Source of the DNA: Sphingobium abikonense NBRC 16140
GTDB taxonomy: Bacteria > Pseudomonadota > Alphaproteobacteria > Sphingomonadales > Sphingomonadaceae
NCBI RefSeq assembly: GCF_001598335.1
Contig: NZ_BCYT01000004.1
Coordinates: 247,121 to 311,120, forward strand
Length of the DNA stretch: 64,000 nt
Reading direction: 5' to 3'
The notes below the pieces were generated by a model. That model saw nothing but the letters and a program-made list of their open reading frames with translations. It made no database searches and had not been told where the DNA came from. A program made the position numbers and the translations under genes. Of the stretch, positions 1 to 13,446 are shown piece by piece. How positions within the stretch are numbered: the stretch's first letter is position 1; every line of letters begins with the position of its first letter.

Positions 1-70
1 CGGTCGGGCTGCACCCCGACCGCATGTTCTCCCGCTTCCGCGACTGCACGCGGCGCAGATGGGACAGACG

Positions 71-2866
71 ATGGGTTACGAGAACCAGGATTTCGAAATC
101 GAGCGCGGACCAAGCTGGGCGCGCGACAATTGGCCGCTGACGGATACCGATGATCTGACCGGCGCACTGGATCCCACGCAGATGCAGGTGGCCGTCAAGG
201 CCGCCGCCAAGGCGCAGGGCAAGGCTGTATCCGACGCCGATATCACCGCCGCGGCCGAAGACAGCATCCGCGCGATGATGCTGATCCGGACCTATCGCGT
301 GCGCGGCCATCTGGCCGCCAATCTGGACCCGCTGGGCCTGGCCAAGCGCGAGGCGCCCGCCGACCTGTCGCCGGAATATCACGGCCTCACCGACCTCTCC
401 AAGAAAATCTATCTGGGTGGCGCGCTCGGCCTGCAATATGCGACCGTCAGCGAGCTGGTGGCGATCCTGCGGCAGAATTACTGCGGCAATGTCGGCCTTG
501 AATATATGCATATCTCGGACGTGGAGGAGCGCCGCTTCCTTCAGGACCGGATGGAAGGCAAGGACAAGGAAATCCACTTCACGCCCGAAGGCAAGAAGGC
601 GATCCTGGCCAAGGTCATTCAGGCCGAACAATATGAGAAGTTCCTGGGTCGCAAATATGTCGGCACCAAGCGCTTTGGCCTCGACGGCGGCGAATCCATG
701 ATCCCCGCGCTCGAAGCCGTCATCAAATATGGCGGGTCGAGCGGCGTGCGCGAAATCGTGTTCGGCATGGCGCATCGCGGCCGCCTCAACGTGCTCGCCA
801 ACGTGATGGCCAAGGGCTTCCGCGTCATCTTCCACGAATTTTCCGGCGGCACCGCCAATCCGGAAGATGTCGGTGGATCGGGCGACGTCAAATATCACCT
901 CGGCACTTCGACCGACCGTGAATTTGACGGGATCAAGGTCCATATGTCGCTGGTCCCCAACCCCTCACACCTGGAAACGGTCGATCCGGTGGTGCTTGGC
1001 AAGGTCCGCGCGCAACAGACTTTCCGCGATGACCTCTCCAATCACGAACAGGTATTGCCGGTCCTGATCCACGGCGACGCTGCCTTTGCCGGGCAGGGCA
1101 TTGTCTGGGAATGCTTCGGCTTTTCCGGCGTGCCGGGATATAATACCGGCGGTTGTGTCCACTTCGTCGTCAACAACCAGATCGGCTTCACCACCAGCCC
1201 GCAATTTTCGCGCGGTTCGCCCTATCCCAGCGACGTGGCCAAGGGCGTTCAGGCCCCGATCCTGCACGTCAATGGCGACGATCCGGAAGCTGTGACCTTC
1301 GCCTGCAAGCTGGCGATGGAATATCGCCAGAAATTCCATCGCGACATCGTGATCGACATGTGGTGCTACCGGCGCTTCGGTCATAATGAAGGCGATGAAC
1401 CGTCCTTCACGCAGCCGCAGATGTACGCGAAGATCCGCCAGCATCCGCCGGTCAGCGACATTTATTCCGCCCGGTTGAAGGCCGAAGGTCTGGTCGACGA
1501 TGAGTTCGTCGGCAAGGCGACGTCTGAATTTGTCAGCCATCTGGAGGACGAGTTCGAGGCGGCAAAGAGCTACAAGGCCAACAAGGCCGACTGGTTTGCG
1601 GGTCGCTGGTCTGGCCTCCACAAGCCCGCCGACGCCGAAACCGCGCGCCAGACGGTCGAAAGCGGCGTGTCGCAAAAGCTGTTCGACAGCCTTGGCCGCA
1701 CGCTTACGACGGTGCCCGAGGGCCATAACGTCCACAAGACGTTGAAGCGGGTTCTCGACGCCAAGGCCGAAATGTTCAAGTCGGGCGAGAATTTCGACTG
1801 GGCGACCGGCGAGGCCTTGGCCTTCGGCTCGCTCTTGTCGGAAGGCTATGGCGTACGTCTGTCCGGTCAGGATTCGGGTCGCGGCACGTTCAGCCAGCGT
1901 CACGCTGTCTGGGTCGATCAGGAAAGTGAGAATAAATATATCCCGCTTTCGACGGTGCCGCATGGCCGCTTCGAAGTGCTCGACAGCCCGCTGTCCGAAT
2001 ATGGCGTGCTGGGCTTCGAATATGGCTTCGCGCTGGCGGACCCCAAGAGCTTGGTCATCTGGGAAGCGCAGTTCGGCGATTTCGCCAATGGCGCGCAGAT
2101 CATCTTCGATCAGTATATCGCCTCGTCCGAAACCAAGTGGCTGCGGTCCAACGGCCTCGTCTGCCTGCTGCCGCACGGCTATGAAGGGCAGGGGCCGGAA
2201 CATAGCTCGGCCCGTCTGGAGCGCTTCCTTCAGCTGTGCGCCGAAGGCAATATCCAGGTCGCCAACATCACCACCCCGGCCAATTATTTCCACGCCCTGC
2301 GCCGGCAGATGCTGCGTCCCTTCCGCAAGCCGCTTATCATCATGGCCCCCAAGTCGCTGCTGCGACACAAGGCTGCGGTGAGCAAGGCCGAGGATTTCCT
2401 GGGCGACACGCATTTCAAGCGCATCCTGTCAGATCCCAACGGGTCCGCCGACACGGACACGAAGCGGTTGGTGCTTTGTTCGGGCAAGGTCTTCTACGAT
2501 CTGGCCGAAGCGCGCGACGCCGCTGGTGACCAGAATACCCAGATCGTGCGCATCGAACAGATTTATCCGTTCGCAACCGACGCATTGGCCAAGCGCATCG
2601 CGCGCATGACCAATTTGGAGGAAGTCGTCTGGTGCCAGGAAGAGCCGCGCAACAATGGCGCGTGGTTCTTCGTCGAACCCTATGTCGAGGAAGCGCTGGC
2701 GATGGCCGGTCAGGCGCCGATGCGGGCGCGTTATGCGGGCCGCAAGCCGTCCGCGTCTCCCGCCACGGGTCTGGCCAAGCGCCATGTCGCCGAACAGGCC
2801 GCTCTTGTCGCCGATGCGCTGGGTCACAGCGTGCGTGAAGAAATCCGTCGCCAGAAGAAAGGCTGA
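71..2866 (+). CDS. sucA: 2-oxoglutarate dehydrogenase E1 component (SucA)
   Basis: This is the thiamine-diphosphate-dependent E1 subunit, which decarboxylates 2-oxoglutarate and transfers the succinyl group to the lipoyl arm of E2 in the TCA cycle. The 931 residues match the usual family length. Visible motifs are [11 protein letters not shown] near residue 232 and a diphosphate-binding stretch GDAAFAGQG (about 335) to NNQIGF (about 369). An upstream in-frame ATG at 59 exists, but I prefer 71: it gives the N-terminus MGYENQDFE expected for sphingomonads and has GGGACAG before it. It is followed after 8 bases by sucB and then lpdA, a classical operon. The promoter lies outside the window or in the first 70 bases, where I see no clear upstream gene. 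Confidence 0.97.
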   Translation: MGYENQDFEIERGPSWARDNWPLTDTDDLTGALDPTQMQVAVKAAAKAQGKAVSDADITAAAEDSIRAMMLIRTYRVRGHLAANLDPLGLAKREAPADLSPEYHGLTDLSKKIYLGGALGLQYATVSELVAILRQNYCGNVGLEYMHISDVEERRFLQDRMEGKDKEIHFTPEGKKAILAKVIQAEQYEKFLGRKYVGTKRFGLDGGESMIPALEAVIKYGGSSGVREIVFGMAHRGRLNVLANVMAKGFRVIFHEFSGGTANPEDVGGSGDVKYHLGTSTDREFDGIKVHMSLVPNPSHLETVDPVVLGKVRAQQTFRDDLSNHEQVLPVLIHGDAAFAGQGIVWECFGFSGVPGYNTGGCVHFVVNNQIGFTTSPQFSRGSPYPSDVAKGVQAPILHVNGDDPEAVTFACKLAMEYRQKFHRDIVIDMWCYRRFGHNEGDEPSFTQPQMYAKIRQHPPVSDIYSARLKAEGLVDDEFVGKATSEFVSHLEDEFEAAKSYKANKADWFAGRWSGLHKPADAETARQTVESGVSQKLFDSLGRTLTTVPEGHNVHKTLKRVLDAKAEMFKSGENFDWATGEALAFGSLLSEGYGVRLSGQDSGRGTFSQRHAVWVDQESENKYIPLSTVPHGRFEVLDSPLSEYGVLGFEYGFALADPKSLVIWEAQFGDFANGAQIIFDQYIASSETKWLRSNGLVCLLPHGYEGQGPEHSSARLERFLQLCAEGNIQVANITTPANYFHALRRQMLRPFRKPLIIMAPKSLLRHKAAVSKAEDFLGDTHFKRILSDPNGSADTDTKRLVLCSGKVFYDLAEARDAAGDQNTQIVRIEQIYPFATDALAKRIARMTNLEEVVWCQEEPRNNGAWFFVEPYVEEALAMAGQAPMRARYAGRKPSASPATGLAKRHVAEQAALVADALGHSVREEIRRQKKG

Positions 2867-2874
2867 GAAAGCGC

Positions 2875-4134
<1,260 letters not shown>

Positions 4135-4150
4135 GGTCATCCCTTTCCTA

Positions 4151-4266
4151 CCGTTCGGGCTGAGCCTGTCGAAGCCCCGTTCTTTCTGTTTCAGAAGAAC
4201 AAAAGAATAAGTAATGCCCTTCGACAGGTTGGAGCGAGACATGCGGCTCGCTCCGAGGGCGAACGG
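4151..4266. repeat. Sphingomonad intergenic inverted repeat, copy 1 (between sucB and lpdA)
   Basis: The left arm CCGTTCGGGCTGAGCCTGTC (4151-4170) faces a right arm that starts CCCTTCGACAGG (4217-4228) and ends GAGGGCGAACGG (4255-4266). The right arm is interrupted by a separate perfect hairpin: GGAGCGAG (4231-4238) pairs with CTCGCTCC (4247-4254). Related arms occur at 11957-12022 and 35363-35436. The right end GAACGGAGAT supplies the GGAG that serves as lpdA Shine-Dalgarno sequence. Confidence 0.8.
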
Positions 4267-4274
4267 AGATTGGT

Positions 4275-5675
<1,401 letters not shown>

Positions 5676-5702
5676 TCGGTCCTACATCCCGTCGACCAAG
5701 CG

Positions 5703-5734
5703 AAAAGGCCTCCATCCGGGGGCCTTTTCTTTTT
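5703..5734 (+). terminator. Rho-independent terminator of the sucAB-lpdA operon
   Basis: AAAAGGCC (5703-5710) pairs with GGCCTTTT (5721-5728), with a 10-base loop, and is followed by CTTTTTG. It starts 27 bases after the lpdA stop. Confidence 0.9.
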
Positions 5735-5773
5735 GCCCATGGCGAGGCACCCGTGCCTTTTGCAGTGCAATAA

Positions 5774-7333
<1,560 letters not shown>

Positions 7334-7379
7334 TGGCTGAAAGGCCGACGGCCAACCTCAAGGGAAAGGCCAGGCACCT

Positions 7380-8555
7380 GTGACCCCGTCCGCCCGCGTA
7401 CGGGCCGCAATGGACCTGCTGGACGCGATCATCGCCTCCGCGCGCGATGGCGGTCCGGCCGCCGATACGCTGATCGCCCGCTATTTCAAGGAACGGCGTT
7501 ATGCCGGGTCGCGTGATCGCCGCGCCGTGCGCGACCATGTTTATGACGCGATCCGCCGCGCGGCCGAACGGCCGGAGTCGGGCCGTGCGGCGATGATCGG
7601 CCTGGCGCAGGACCAGCCGGCCCTTGCAGTCCTGTTCGATGGATCGACACATGCCCCGCTGCCGATCGAGCCTGGCGAACCGGGCGCGCCTGCGAGCGCC
7701 GTTCCCGGCTGGCTCCAGCCATTGCTCGCCGCGCCGGTCGAGCAGGACGCGCTGCTGGGCCGCGCCCCGGTCGACCTGCGCGTCAATCGCCTCAAGGCCG
7801 CGCCCGTTCAGGTCGCGCCTCTATTCCCCGACGCCACGGCCATTCCCGGACTGCCCGACGCGCTGCGCCTGCCCGAAGGCTCGCCGGTCGAGCAGCATCC
7901 AGCGTGGAAGGACGGCCGTGTCGAAGTGCAGGATGCCGGCAGCCAGTGGATTGCGGCGGCGTGCGACGCCCGGCCCGGCATGACCGTCCTTGATCTGTGC
8001 GCCGGGGCAGGCGGCAAGACGCTGGCGCTGGCCGCTGCGATGGCGGGGCAGGGCAGGCTGATCGCCGCCGACACCATCCGATCGCGCCTGGCGCGGCTGG
8101 AACCCAGGGCGCAGCGCGCTGGTGTGACATTCATCGACACAGTGCTGCTCGATCAAACGCATGAGGCACGCGGGCTTGCGCATTTGCAGGGGCAGGCGGA
8201 TGTGGTGCTGGTGGATGCGCCCTGTTCGGGCACCGGAACTTGGCGGCGCAATCCCGAGGCGCGCTGGCGGCTGACCTCGGCGCGGCTGGAGCGGCTGGTG
8301 GCGGAACAGGCGCGTATCCTCGATTTTGCTGCGCCGCTGGTGCGGCCGGGCGGGCTGCTGATCTACGCCACCTGCGCGCTGGTCGATCGCGAGGGACGCG
8401 ATCAGGTGGCGGCATTTCTGGCTCGTCATGAAGGCTGGATCGCCGAACCGATCGACGTGCCGGTCGGGCGGGCGCATGGCGGGGGCGTACTGCTGACGCC
8501 TGGGCATGATGGCAGTGACGGCTTCTTCTTCGCGCGGCTTCGCCGATCGGCATAA
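7380..8555 (+). CDS. rsmB: 16S rRNA (cytosine-C5) methyltransferase, RsmB/Sun family
   Basis: The product is a NOL1/NOP2/Sun-type SAM-dependent m5C methyltransferase, probably acting on 16S rRNA C967. The 391 residues begin at GTG 7380; the N-terminus ([15 protein letters not shown]) carries the NusB-like helices typical of RsmB, which supports this start. The SAM-binding motif is [14 protein letters not shown] (about 204-217). The two catalytic cysteines are C282 in DAPCSGTG and C332 in ATCALV. The family usually has TCS at the second site, so TCA is a minor variation. It follows guaB by 46 bases and may be co-transcribed. Confidence 0.9.
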   Translation: MTPSARVRAAMDLLDAIIASARDGGPAADTLIARYFKERRYAGSRDRRAVRDHVYDAIRRAAERPESGRAAMIGLAQDQPALAVLFDGSTHAPLPIEPGEPGAPASAVPGWLQPLLAAPVEQDALLGRAPVDLRVNRLKAAPVQVAPLFPDATAIPGLPDALRLPEGSPVEQHPAWKDGRVEVQDAGSQWIAAACDARPGMTVLDLCAGAGGKTLALAAAMAGQGRLIAADTIRSRLARLEPRAQRAGVTFIDTVLLDQTHEARGLAHLQGQADVVLVDAPCSGTGTWRRNPEARWRLTSARLERLVAEQARILDFAAPLVRPGGLLIYATCALVDREGRDQVAAFLARHEGWIAEPIDVPVGRAHGGGVLLTPGHDGSDGFFFARLRRSA

Positions 8556-8647
8556 ATCATCCCATGGACAAAGCCGTGCAAGTTCGCGACACTTGGCCCT
8601 TGGACCAGAGCCTGCAATCATCGCCTGAAACATGGCTGGAGAAGATA

Positions 8648-9166
8648 ATGCGTTTCACCCCCGCCTCGATCGCGCTTGCCGCCCTGCTGACCACTGTGTC
8701 CAGCGTGGGCTTCAGCCAACGGCCGGACAACCAGATCAGTCCTCAGTCGATCGAGTGGCAGAAAGCGGGAGAGGCGGCGCGCAAGGCTGGCAATCTGGAA
8801 GGGGCGACCGACGCGCTGGAGAGCGCGCTGGCGGTCGATCCGCGCAACCGCGCTGCTTATGTCGCACTTGCTGAAGTCGCACGGGCGCAGGGGCTGCAGG
8901 GCAAGGCGATCCGGCTGTACAAGGAAGCCTTATTGCTCGACCCGACCGATGTCGTTGCCCTCGCGGGGCAAGGCGAGGCGATGATGGAAAAGGGTGCGGT
9001 CGCACGCGCCAAGGAAGTGCTGGCGCAGGCGCAAAAGCTCTGCAAGGCCGATTGCGCACCCGTCGGGGACTTGGCCGCCGCCATCCAGAAGGGGCCGCCT
9101 GCCGTCGCCATGACCAGCAAGGATGCAGTGCCCTCGCCCGAGGCAAATACGACCGAACAGCCCTGA
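8648..9166 (+). CDS. Exported tetratricopeptide-repeat protein
   Basis: This is a 172-residue protein. ATG 8648 is chosen over the longer frame from 8564 because GGAGAAG precedes it and it gives a clean signal peptide ([23 protein letters not shown]). After the signal the sequence shows two to three TPR units (about residues 40-125: [20 protein letters not shown], then [18 protein letters not shown] and so on), which suggests a periplasmic protein-protein adaptor. The tail is low-complexity. No enzymatic motif is visible and the partner is unknown. The stop lies 9 bases before the convergent end of hemW. Confidence 0.8.
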   Translation: MRFTPASIALAALLTTVSSVGFSQRPDNQISPQSIEWQKAGEAARKAGNLEGATDALESALAVDPRNRAAYVALAEVARAQGLQGKAIRLYKEALLLDPTDVVALAGQGEAMMEKGAVARAKEVLAQAQKLCKADCAPVGDLAAAIQKGPPAVAMTSKDAVPSPEANTTEQP

Positions 9167-9175
9167 TCAGGCGGG

Positions 9176-10357
9176 TCAGACCGTCACGATCTCCGGCAGG
9201 ATCGCATCCAGCAGCAACATGCCGGCGGGCGTGACCTGTATCCGGCTGTCCTGTCGGTCGATCAGCCCCAGGCCGATCAGTCGCGCCATCGCCCGGTCAT
9301 CCATCAGCCGCGAGCGCGCAATTCCCGACAGTGCCACGATGCGGTCAAGGTCGACGCCTTCGCGCAGCCGCAGCCCCATCAGCAGCGCCTCGCGCGCCCG
9401 ATCCTCGCCCGCCAGCGGGTCTTCGTTCTGTGCGCCATGGCCGTTACGCGCGACGGCGTTCATCCAGTTTTCCGGCTTCTTGTGGCGCACCGTCGCCTGG
9501 CCGGTCCGCCGGCCATGCGCACCCGGGCCGATGCCGGCATAGTCGCCATAGCGCCAATAGGTGAGGTTGTGCCGGCTTTCCTGCCCGGGTCGGGCATGAT
9601 TGCTGATTTCATAGGCCGGAATGCCCGCCGCGCCCGTCATCGCCTGGGTCAGCTCATAGAGGGTCGCGCCATGGTCCGGGTCGGCCGGAGTGAGCTTGCC
9701 CTGCGCCACCAGCGTCGCAAAGCGCGTGCCCGGCTCGATCGTCAGCTGATAGAGCGACAAATGCCCGGTGCCATAGCCCAGCGCACGCGTCAGCTCTGCC
9801 TCCCAATCCGCCTCGCTCTGGCCCGGCCGCGCATAGATGAGGTCAAAGCTCACCCGATCGAACACGCGCTGCGCGGTTGCGAGCGCGGCCAGCCCTTCGT
9901 CGACATCATGCGCGCGGCCCAGAAAATGCAGAGCCTGATTATCGAGCGCCTGAAGCCCCAGGGAAGCGCGGTTCACGCCGGTGGCTGCCAGATCGGCAAA
10001 GCGCGCCGCTTCGACCGAGTTAGGATTGGCCTCCAACGTGATCTCAATGTCGGGCGCCAGGCCCCAGTGGCGGTCCGCGCCCGAGATCAGGTCGGCGACC
10101 AGAGCGGGCGGCATCAGCGATGGCGTCCCGCCGCCAAAGAAGATCGACGTCAGCGCACGCTCGCCGGTCAGCGCCGCCTCATGCGCCATATCCGCCAGCA
10201 GCGCCCCGCGCCAGGCATCGACATCAACGCCCTCGCGCACATGGCTGTTGAAGTCGCAATAAGGGCATTTTGACACGCAGAAGGGCCAGTGGATGTAGAG
10301 AGCCAAGGGCTCGGTCGTTGGGGAGACGACAGGGGAAGGAAATTGGGTGTCGGGCAT
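9176..10357 (-). CDS. hemW: Radical SAM protein HemW (coproporphyrinogen III oxidase-like, haem chaperone)
   Basis: The 393-residue radical SAM enzyme has the 4Fe-4S triad C27xxxC31xxC34 in FCVSKCPYCDF, followed by the GGGTPSL glycine motif and a HemN C-terminal domain. HemW proteins have CxxxCxxC but lack the fourth cysteine of HemN and act as haem-transfer proteins rather than CPO enzymes; this follows from the family, not from direct evidence here. In many proteobacteria hemW follows rdgB in the rph-rdgB-hemW operon. Here the order is kept, but a lipoprotein gene on the opposite strand sits between rdgB and hemW. Confidence 0.9.
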   Translation of the reverse strand: MPDTQFPSPVVSPTTEPLALYIHWPFCVSKCPYCDFNSHVREGVDVDAWRGALLADMAHEAALTGERALTSIFFGGGTPSLMPPALVADLISGADRHWGLAPDIEITLEANPNSVEAARFADLAATGVNRASLGLQALDNQALHFLGRAHDVDEGLAALATAQRVFDRVSFDLIYARPGQSEADWEAELTRALGYGTGHLSLYQLTIEPGTRFATLVAQGKLTPADPDHGATLYELTQAMTGAAGIPAYEISNHARPGQESRHNLTYWRYGDYAGIGPGAHGRRTGQATVRHKKPENWMNAVARNGHGAQNEDPLAGEDRAREALLMGLRLREGVDLDRIVALSGIARSRLMDDRAMARLIGLGLIDRQDSRIQVTPAGMLLLDAILPEIVTV

Positions 10358-10501
10358 TGCCGCCGCCCTTAACCGGGAAGACCCGTCAATGCCAGCGTGG
10401 GCCTGCTTCCGTTCGGCCTATCCTGCCTTTGCCACCATCGCACCTGCCAACCGAACCTTATTGGCGGCGCGCGCATTGATCGCGACAAAGGAGAGTCAGT
10501 C

Positions 10502-11308
10502 ATGGTCCGATCCGCGATGCGTCCGTCCCAAACCCTTCTGGTCGTGATGGCAATCACCTTGGCGGGATGCAGCGCGCCCGGCGATCCGCAGGCGAGGGGA
10601 CCAGATAACGCCGCATCCGACCCGGTGGACGCGGGGGTCGTGTCGGCGGGCGGCGGCGCGCCTGTGCCGGACGCCTCGCCCGATCCGGCATCGGCCAAAG
10701 CCGCATCGTCTCCCATCACTTCGGCTGCATCGGCAGATCGCACACTTTTATCCTGCGCGGCCGACATCGGCGGGGCTGCGGCGGATCGACTGGCGAAGAT
10801 CTGCCGCAATGTGTCGCCCGCTACTCGGCCGCCGTGCAACGTCGCCAATAGCTGCGCCATCATGCAGGATGAAATCGCGCGCAGTTGCGCCCTGTTTGAC
10901 GGGAAGGGCGAGCCGATGGACGGCTGCGGTCCTGATCCAAAATCCATGGAGGCGGCCGCGGACGTCGTCAAACGCTATTACGCCGCCCTGAACGCCCGAG
11001 ATTATGATACCGCCTGGCGGCAATGGGGCAATGATGGCCCCCCCAACCAGACGCTGGATCGTTTTCGCGCAGGCTTTGCCGACACGCGATCGACACAGGT
11101 GACGGTTGGCCGCCTCACGCCCGGGGATGCAGGCGCGGGCTCGGTCTATCAAACCGTTCCCGTGCAGGTGGAGGCCGTCTCGGCTGATGGCTCTCATCAG
11201 CGTTTCGCTGGCAGTTATGTGGTGCGCCGCGTCAATGATATCGATGGCTCGAGCGCCGATCAGCGACGCTGGCATATCGATTCCGCGCGCCTTAAGGCCA
11301 CGCAATGA
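10502..11308 (+). CDS. Uncharacterised lipoprotein
   Basis: The 268-residue product has a lipoprotein signal (TLLVVMAITLAGC, lipid cysteine C23). AAGGAGAG just before ATG 10502 fixes the start; the frame is open from 10397. After a Gly/Ala/Pro/Asp-rich linker (about 24-80) comes a segment with several cysteines (ADIGGAAADRLAKICRN, NVANSCAIMQDEIARSC) and then a C-terminal domain with YYAALNARDYDTAWRQW, which resembles NTF2-like or DUF4878-type folds. Function is unknown. It is convergent with rdgB, with a 4-base gap, and divergent from hemW. Confidence 0.8.
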   Translation: MVRSAMRPSQTLLVVMAITLAGCSAPGDPQARGPDNAASDPVDAGVVSAGGGAPVPDASPDPASAKAASSPITSAASADRTLLSCAADIGGAAADRLAKICRNVSPATRPPCNVANSCAIMQDEIARSCALFDGKGEPMDGCGPDPKSMEAAADVVKRYYAALNARDYDTAWRQWGNDGPPNQTLDRFRAGFADTRSTQVTVGRLTPGDAGAGSVYQTVPVQVEAVSADGSHQRFAGSYVVRRVNDIDGSSADQRRWHIDSARLKATQ

Positions 11309-11312
11309 GGCG

Positions 11313-11942
11313 TTAGAACACTGCCTTCACCAGTTGGGCGAAGGCATGGGCGCGGTGGCTCATGGCGTGCTTGGCGTCCGGGTCCATTTCGCCAAAGCTG
11401 ATGTCATACCCGTGGGGCTGGAACATCGGGTCATAGCCAAAGCCCTTGTCTCCGCGCGGCGGCCAGATGATCGTGCCATCGACCCGGCCCTCGAACGCTT
11501 CGACATGACCGTCCGGCCAGGCGAGTGCCAGTGCGCAAACGAAATGCGCGTCATGCCCCGCCTCCGGCCCCTTGGCCTCGATCCCGTCCCAGACCTTTTT
11601 CATAGCAAGGCCAAAATCCTTGTCTGGTCCAGCCCAGCGCGCCGAAAACAGCCCCGGGTCGCCGCCCAGTGCCTCGACGCACAGGCCACTGTCGTCGGCG
11701 AGAGCGGGCAGGCCGGAGAGGTCCGCCGCCTGCATGGCCTTCAGCTCGGCATTGGCGATAAAGGTGGTGCCGGTCTCCTCCGGTTCGGGCAGGTCCAGGC
11801 TTCCAGCGGAAATCGGTTCAATGCCATAGAGGCCGAGCAGCGCCGCAATCTCCCGGACCTTGCCCGCATTATGGCTGGCGATCACCAGCTTGCCGGAGGC
11901 AAGTTTGCGGATCGCCTGTTCCTGTCCGAAATCGTCGCTCAT
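11313..11942 (-). CDS. rdgB: Non-canonical purine NTP pyrophosphatase (RdgB/HAM1)
   Basis: The enzyme hydrolyses dITP, XTP and ITP to monophosphates to clean the nucleotide pool. The 209 residues include the substrate-binding start [14 protein letters not shown] and the conserved [13 protein letters not shown] and RWAG stretches of the family, plus the C-terminal SHRAHA motif. It lies downstream of rph on the same strand, separated by an inverted repeat whose end gives GGAG 12 bases before the start codon, a rather long spacing. Confidence 0.95.
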   Translation of the reverse strand: MSDDFGQEQAIRKLASGKLVIASHNAGKVREIAALLGLYGIEPISAGSLDLPEPEETGTTFIANAELKAMQAADLSGLPALADDSGLCVEALGGDPGLFSARWAGPDKDFGLAMKKVWDGIEAKGPEAGHDAHFVCALALAWPDGHVEAFEGRVDGTIIWPPRGDKGFGYDPMFQPHGYDISFGEMDPDAKHAMSHRAHAFAQLVKAVF

Positions 11943-11956
11943 GAATTTTACTATCT

Positions 11957-12022
11957 CCGTTCACTTCGAGCTTGTCGAGAAGCGGTATAAGACATTGGTT
12001 CTCGACAGGCTCGAACCGAACG
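11957..12022. repeat. Sphingomonad intergenic inverted repeat, copy 2 (between rph and rdgB)
   Basis: The arm around CGTTCACTTCGAGCTTGTCG (from 11958) and the arm TTCTCGACAGGCTCGAACCG (from 11999) are imperfect inverted copies around an 18-base centre. The minus-strand end reads GAACGGAGAT, the same as in copy 1, and provides the only Shine-Dalgarno-like sequence before rdgB. Confidence 0.8.
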
Positions 12023-12033
12023 TGGGAACGCGC

Positions 12034-12750
12034 TTACCGCCCCGTGGCCGCGTCCTGTGCCGCGAAGATCTTGGCGCAGCCGATGCGGGCAAGCCGGAGC
12101 AGGCGGAGCAGTTCTTCCTCGTCATAGGCCGCGCCTTCGGCCGTCGCCTGTACTTCGGCAAACTTGCCGTCACCGGTCAGGATCAGGTTCGCGTCGGTTT
12201 CGGCATTGCTGTCCTCGGCATAGTCGAGGTCCAGCACCGGCGTGCCATTGTAGATGCCACAGCTGATGGCCGCGACCTTCTGGATGATCGGGTCCTGGCT
12301 CAGCGCGCCGCTGGCCAGCAGCTTGTCCACCGCGATGCGCAGCGCGACCCAGCTGCCCGAAATCGCTGCAGTGCGCGTGCCGCCATCGGCCTGGATCACG
12401 TCGCAATCGACCACGATCTGCCGTTCGCCCAGTGCCTTGAGGTCAACCACGGTGCGCAGCGATCGGCCGATCAGGCGCTGGATTTCCTGCGTCCGCCCCG
12501 ACTGCTTGCCCTTGGCCGCCTCACGGCTGCCGCGCGTATGGGTGGCGCGGGGCAGCATGCCATATTCGGCCGTGACCCAGCCCGAACCCTTGCCACGCAG
12601 GAAGGGCGGCACCTTTTCCTCGACCGACGCGGTGCACAGCACGCGCGTATCGCCGAAGCTGACGAGGCAGCTGCCTTCGGCATGGATGGTGAAGCCTGGC
12701 TCCATGGTGATGTCGCGCATCTGGTCGGGTGCGCGGCCGGAAGGACGCAT
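12034..12750 (-). CDS. rph: Ribonuclease PH
   Basis: RNase PH is a phosphorolytic 3'-5' exoribonuclease that trims tRNA 3' ends. The 238 residues begin [14 protein letters not shown], the family N-terminus, and include the RNase PH signatures [23 protein letters not shown] and [16 protein letters not shown]. It is the first gene of the minus-strand group rph-rdgB. Its promoter is expected in 12751-12896, shared divergently with the DUF6438 gene. Confidence 0.95.
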   Translation of the reverse strand: MRPSGRAPDQMRDITMEPGFTIHAEGSCLVSFGDTRVLCTASVEEKVPPFLRGKGSGWVTAEYGMLPRATHTRGSREAAKGKQSGRTQEIQRLIGRSLRTVVDLKALGERQIVVDCDVIQADGGTRTAAISGSWVALRIAVDKLLASGALSQDPIIQKVAAISCGIYNGTPVLDLDYAEDSNAETDANLILTGDGKFAEVQATAEGAAYDEEELLRLLRLARIGCAKIFAAQDAATGR

Positions 12751-12896
12751 AGATAATCTCCTTGCTAGGATCAGGTCGGCGCGCCCAGCCGGGGCGACGC
12801 CGCCGATGCGCCAGAAAGCGCACTTGCAGCGCCGCTTAGCGCCCGACAGCGCGACTTGCCAGTGTCCAGCGCGTCATTTGGACGATATGAGGGGGC

Positions 12897-13406
12897 ATGA
12901 CGACGAAAAACATGATGGCCGCCGGTCTGATTCTGTTGGCGGGCTGCACGATGGAGAGGGAAGGGCTGGAACCGCCAAAGACACCCGGCGATGTGATCCG
13001 CTTCACCGCCGGTCGCTGTTTCGGCGCGTGCCCGACCTATACCGTCCAAGTGTCGCCCGATGGGTCGGGCCTGCTGGAGCCGGAGCGGAATACCTCGGTC
13101 CCCGGCGCGACCCGCTTCACTTTGTCCAGCGCGCAATATCGCCGGCTGGTTTCCACGCTTGCGCCGCATCGCCCCGCGACCGGCACGACGCAGCGCATCG
13201 CCCATGGTGAAAATTGCGATACCTTCGCCACCGACCTGCCAGCCTATAAGGTCGAGTGGAGTCGGCCTGGCCAAGAATCGACGGAATTGGAATTCCAGTC
13301 GGGCTGCATGGACGCGCGCTATGGCAAGTTGCGCGTCGCCATCGCGTCCGTGCCCAAAATATTGGACGTGGAACGCATGCTCAATCCGCGCGCGGTAACG
13401 CCGTGA
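12897..13406 (+). CDS. DUF6438-type lipoprotein
   Basis: The 169-residue product begins with a lipoprotein signal (MMAAGLILLAGC, C17). The mature part opens with VIRFTAGRCFGACPTYTVQV, the FGxCPxYxV motif typical of DUF6438, and has further cysteines (NCDTF, QSGCMD), suggesting disulfides in the periplasm. Function is unknown. The gene lies 40 bases upstream of hrcA, and the predicted heat-shock promoter of hrcA is in that gap, so the two are probably not strictly co-regulated. Confidence 0.75.
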   Translation: MTTKNMMAAGLILLAGCTMEREGLEPPKTPGDVIRFTAGRCFGACPTYTVQVSPDGSGLLEPERNTSVPGATRFTLSSAQYRRLVSTLAPHRPATGTTQRIAHGENCDTFATDLPAYKVEWSRPGQESTELEFQSGCMDARYGKLRVAIASVPKILDVERMLNPRAVTP

Positions 13407-13410
13407 CGAT

Positions 13411-13439
13411 CTTGAGCGACGCTACCGCCTTGCTTAGAT
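13411..13439 (+). promoter_or_regulatory. Predicted sigma-32 (RpoH) promoter of hrcA-grpE
   Basis: CTTG (13411-13414), 18 bases, then CTTAGAT (13433-13439). The alphaproteobacterial RpoH consensus is CTTG, about 17-18 bases, then CYTATNT. The -10 ends only 7 bases before the hrcA ATG, so transcription would begin at or next to the start codon. Confidence 0.6.
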
Positions 13440-13446
13440 AAGGGTC

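Noticed and set aside
1..58. C-terminal end of an upstream gene
   Set aside because: Too short to identify; one open frame (GLHPDRMFSRF) runs into sucA but I cannot show it is coding.
965..2413. Long minus-strand frame opposite sucA
   Set aside because: sucA motifs are complete and continuous; antisense frame has no start signal or domain.
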